Assembly: GCA_035943095.1 (NCBI GenBank)
Contig: DASZCN010000011.1
Coordinates: forward strand, 6,727-70,726
Reading direction: 5' to 3'
DNA: 64,000 nt
DNA from: AG41 sp035943095
Lineage (GTDB): Bacteria; Gemmatimonadota; Gemmatimonadetes; Gemmatimonadales; GWC2-71-9
Shown in pieces: positions 61,522 through 64,000 of this stretch. The position numbers and the translations under genes are program-made. The notes below the pieces were generated by a model that did not search any database, was not told where the DNA came from, and was given only the letters and a program-made list of their open reading frames with translations. Position 1 is the stretch's first letter. Each line of letters starts with the position of its first letter.

Positions 61522-62430
61522 GGCCGCTTTCTTCAGCTCAATCGATCCGTTCACGGTGGTGATGCGCACGTCGCGCCCTCCACGACCCAGCGTGCCCTTG
61601 AGGGCGTGCGTCGTAAACTTTCCGGTCACCGTCAATGGGTATTCGCTAGAAATCGAACCGTTGATCGTGTGCGCTTCCACGTCGGCATCGAGTGCCGGCG
61701 GCAGCTCCAGCGTCGCCGAACCGTTGACGGTCGTGATAGACACCGCTCCCGTATCGGCGAAACCCCGAATGCGAGCGTGGACGTCCCCGTTGACCGAACC
61801 AACCGCGACGGGGCCCTGAGCTGTCTCCACATCGATGCCTCCACTCACCGTCCGGATCTTGAGCGGAGCGCTAGCTCCGGCGACACGGACGTCGCCGAAC
61901 ACAGTGCTGGCGTCGAGTCGAACGCCGCGAGGGAGACGGACCTTGAAGTCTACGGCGATGTCGCTCCGCCCCGTTCCCCCCGTCTTGTATTCGCCCTCCG
62001 GCGTGCAGGTGCTTGAGCCGCCCGGCCACAGGGCACAGACTGCCAACCCCCCGTCCGACGGGACCGCCATTAGCTTGACGCCCGCCGTGTCCGACGAGCG
62101 ATAGCTCTTGAACGCCTGGATGAGAACCGAGTCGCCCTTGGTGGGCTCGACCGTCACGGACCCGCGAATGTTACGGATCCACAACGCGTGCTTTGGAGTG
62201 AGCTTGGAATGAACAGTCCAGGTGGCGCCGGCCGTGCGAGTGCCGCCGGCATCGCCGTCCGCCTCCAAGTCGCCACGGAGTTCGCGTAGCGCCTCAGGAA
62301 GGCGGTTTACCACGCGATCCTTCGCGCGGGCCACGAGATAGCGAGCAGTCAGACCAACCGCGAGGACCACGCAGAACAGCGTGGCCCCACGAATGATCTC
62401 AGTACGCCAAGTCTCCCAGAACGACCTCAT
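61507..62430 (-). CDS. Membrane-anchored DUF4097-type beta-repeat protein
   Basis: This 307-residue protein has an N-terminal membrane segment (GATLFCVVLAVGLTARYLVA) followed by a repeating beta-helix-like region: IRNIRGSVTVEPTKGDS, DASTVFGDVRVAG, IRTVSGGIDVETAQG, GSVNGDVHARI, ITTVNGSATLEL, HTINGSISSEY and TTVNGSIELKK. The (S/T)(V/I)NG(S/D) periodicity is typical of putative adhesin DUF4097 proteins; their role is undefined. It lies between a two-component system and small secreted proteins. Confidence 0.8.
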   Translation of the reverse strand: MRSFWETWRTEIIRGATLFCVVLAVGLTARYLVARAKDRVVNRLPEALRELRGDLEADGDAGGTRTAGATWTVHSKLTPKHALWIRNIRGSVTVEPTKGDSVLIQAFKSYRSSDTAGVKLMAVPSDGGLAVCALWPGGSSTCTPEGEYKTGGTGRSDIAVDFKVRLPRGVRLDASTVFGDVRVAGASAPLKIRTVSGGIDVETAQGPVAVGSVNGDVHARIRGFADTGAVSITTVNGSATLELPPALDADVEAHTINGSISSEYPLTVTGKFTTHALKGTLGRGGRDVRITTVNGSIELKKAALATR

Positions 62431-62551
62431 CGCCGCTCCCCCCCGTCCAGGACAGCTTGATACTGGCGGGTCTTACGAAGGTTGGCGAGGCGTGGTTTCG
62501 CGGGAGGAGGCGAGCGGCGGGGTGGCGTGGGGGGCCGAAGCCCCCCAGACC

Positions 62552-62836
62552 TCAGGAGACCGCGCTGAACTGCGAGTGCGCGGTTTCCGGACAGCGCACC
62601 GTCGGCCGGCTGAAGATGCGAGTCTTCGTGGCCACGGTGCCCCGTTCCGACTCCACGATGACGGGATCGAGTACTCCACCGTACCAGAGCCGGCCGGGGC
62701 CCTCGTCCGCGGTGACTGATCCGGCCGGTAGGGTGTTCACACGAGGACGGGCTCCGACAGACGAGACGGCCACCTGCGCCGCATAGCCGTAGCCGGTCGT
62801 GAGTGCAACGCCGAGCATAAGAGCGTAAATCCGCAT
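62552..62836 (-). CDS. Small secreted hypothetical protein
   Basis: This 94-residue protein starts at ATG 62836 behind a strong GGAGG. A signal peptide MRIYALMLGVALTTGYGYAAQ is clear. The mature ~73 residues contain RLWYGGVLDPVIVESERG and no known motif. An overlapping longer frame on the same strand (62427-62897) is Arg-rich, lacks a ribosome site and is judged a shadow. Confidence 0.6.
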   Translation of the reverse strand: MRIYALMLGVALTTGYGYAAQVAVSSVGARPRVNTLPAGSVTADEGPGRLWYGGVLDPVIVESERGTVATKTRIFSRPTVRCPETAHSQFSAVS

Positions 62837-62947
62837 GAGATGCCTCCGAGACACCTGGTCCGACGGCACGGCTTCGAACGTTTAAGACGTCGGGCACGCC
62901 GGAAAGGTTGCATCCGGAGTGTCAGGAGGTGGTGGACCCCCCGGACG

Positions 62948-63673
62948 TCAGGGCTCGGCGAAGATCCCGTCCGTGGATTGCCACACGACCTTCATGCGGC
63001 TGAGTGGCGTATTGCGGAGGCGCTGGTGGGCCGTCCGGAACGGGTCGTAGCGGACGATGCGCTCGGGCTCGCGGAGCGTCCGCCCCGGCCGCAGGGGCCC
63101 GTCGACTTTGAGATGCGCACTGTAGATCGTATCCCCGAAGGTGTCGAAGAACGTGACATCTCCCTGGAAGGCGGCGATGGTCCTTGTGCCCTTGTTGCGA
63201 TACGCAAAGGCCAGTGAGATGTAGTCCTCATAACGCTCCTGCTCGGGATCCTTGGGTAGGAACGACTTGTTCACCACGCTCACCACGAGCATCGAGTCGA
63301 GCTCTCGCTTCAGGGAATCGCGACGCGCCCGCGCGGCCGCGGTCTCTTCCGTCTCGGCCTGCCGTTTCCGCACGGCCTCCGCGCGCGCCCATGCGAGAAT
63401 TTCAGCAGCCGTCATGGTGTCCTTGGGAGCTTGCCTGACGAACGTCGTGTCGGCGGCTACGGAGAGGAGGGTCCGTGCATCGGCGAGTGACAGCCGGAGG
63501 CTATCGGACGCGCGGACCAGCGAGTCGAGCCGAACGACCGGAATACGTGCAGCAAGAAACGCCCTTTCCTGCGCACGGGATTGGCACCCGCCGAGCATGC
63601 CGGTAAGAAGGCAGATCGCCGCAATGGTCGCTTTGGAACGCAGCAGGCACATCCGAATGGTCGCTCCCTTCAT
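62948..63673 (-). CDS. Hypothetical lipoprotein
   Basis: This 241-residue protein has a lipoprotein signal (AAICLLTGMLGGC, lipobox LGGC at ~30). A helical, charged middle region (ILAWARAEAVRKRQAETEE) is followed by a beta domain with YISLAFAYRNKGTRTIAAFQ and VTFFDTFGDTIYSAHLKV. This resembles the NTF/Ig-like folds in which a protein compares expected and observed force or modification terms, but no family was recognised. ATG 63673 or 63652 could be the start. Its own promoter lies just upstream. Confidence 0.68.
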   Translation of the reverse strand: MKGATIRMCLLRSKATIAAICLLTGMLGGCQSRAQERAFLAARIPVVRLDSLVRASDSLRLSLADARTLLSVAADTTFVRQAPKDTMTAAEILAWARAEAVRKRQAETEETAAARARRDSLKRELDSMLVVSVVNKSFLPKDPEQERYEDYISLAFAYRNKGTRTIAAFQGDVTFFDTFGDTIYSAHLKVDGPLRPGRTLREPERIVRYDPFRTAHQRLRNTPLSRMKVVWQSTDGIFAEP

Positions 63674-63704
63674 GAGAGGCTGGTATCATCTGCCGTGGGG
63701 GGCC

Positions 63705-63733
63705 ATCATAGGAGCGCTTTCATCGTAACACAA
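63705..63733 (-). promoter_or_regulatory. Likely promoter of the 62.9-63.7 kb lipoprotein gene
   Basis: On the minus strand TTGTGT (63733-63728) and TATGAT (63710-63705) are spaced by 17 bases. The -10 matches five of six consensus bases. Transcription would start about 25 bases before ATG 63673. Confidence 0.5.
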
Positions 63734-63887
63734 GCGAAAGCCCGTGCCGCGATCCGCACACGCCGCAAAATGCGGTATGGCGGCTCGCTGAACCGACGGG
63801 CATGTTCCGACGATAGTCGACACCAGGACGAGCCCGCTGTTCCTCGAGAGCCCGCCTTCACCTCAGCGGTAGACCCCGGAGGTCTTA

Positions 63888-64000
63888 GTGCTGCACGAGC
63901 AAGTGACGGATGCTGAGTTGCAGGACTCGATTGTCGAGAACATCCGGCGGAAGCCAGAATTTCGAGGATTCGCAGCCGAGCTGACGTTTGTGCGGCTCCA
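63888..64000 (+). CDS. Start of an unidentified gene, cut by the window edge
   Basis: GTG 63888 is preceded by GGAGG at 63878-63882 with five-base spacing. The frame stays open to the edge, giving 37 residues beginning LHEQVTDAELQDSIVENIRR after the start and continuing with FRGFAAELTFVRL. This looks like a real soluble, helical N-terminus, but it is too short to identify. The 214 bases before it hold only the divergent lipoprotein promoter that I can recognise. Confidence 0.5.
   Translation, partial: MLHEQVTDAELQDSIVENIRRKPEFRGFAAELTFVRL

Noticed and set aside
62427..62897. 156-codon frame on - overlapping the small secreted protein
   Set aside because: The 94-residue frame has a GGAGG site and signal peptide; the longer one has neither.

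Overview
The window is about 64 kb of GC-rich, gene-dense bacterial chromosome with few gaps. The gene content fits a Gemmatimonadota-like (or related) didermic bacterium. There is an Omp85-type barrel end, an intact mreBCD-mrdA-rodA cluster, a eukaryote/archaea-like ProRS, Ser/Thr kinases including one fused to TolB-like and repeat regions, and many short secreted proteins and lipoproteins. This assignment is an inference from gene content; no rRNA or tRNA gene was seen to anchor it. No CRISPR array or transposase was recognised.

Layout. 1-7.3 kb: end of an outer-membrane barrel gene, a large CYTH/PPK1 fusion and a secreted protein on +, then dusB-larB-diguanylate cyclase on -. 7.4-8.3 kb: a PtsN-like EIIA and a four-helix-bundle gene flanked by an inverted repeat. 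24.1-8.3 kb (-): one long run of tightly packed genes, mreB-mreC-mreD-mrdA-rodA-accD-folC-hisS-proS-glycoside hydrolase-lysA-guaA, linking cell shape, fatty acid, folate, tRNA charging and amino acid/purine synthesis. 24.2-26.6 kb (+): ferredoxin, geranylgeranyl-reductase-like flavoprotein, fabI. 33.6-26.6 kb (-): rpsO-pnp-M16 protease-ald-dut-kinase-polysaccharide deacetylase. 33.7 kb (+): a soluble Ser/Thr kinase. 43-34.6 kb (-): rplM-rpsI-rpsB-tsf-pyrH-frr-uppS-cdsA-dxr-rseP-hypothetical, behind a near-consensus sigma70 promoter. 43.2 kb (+): a lipoprotein with HETEE. 50-44.2 kb (-): an acyl-CoA (probably propionyl-CoA) carboxylase cluster that also carries an RNA m5U methyltransferase and a secreted protein. 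54.8-50.1 kb (-): tyrA-aroA-cmk-rpsA ending in a clear terminator. 54.9-64 kb: lipoproteins, a kinase/TolB/repeat protein, a histidine kinase-response regulator pair, a DUF4097-type protein and the start of an unknown + strand gene at the right edge.

Within the operons genes very often overlap by 1 or 4 bases (TGATG, TAATG, ATGA, GTGA), implying translational coupling; these overlaps were used to choose several starts. The most unusual items are the CYTH/Nudix-like/PPK1 fusion; the four-helix-bundle gene inside an inverted repeat; a dispersed family of 7-bp-period repeats, present both as intergenic palindromes and in frame inside proS, cmk and aroA; and folC, which appears to need a CTG start overlapping the accD stop.
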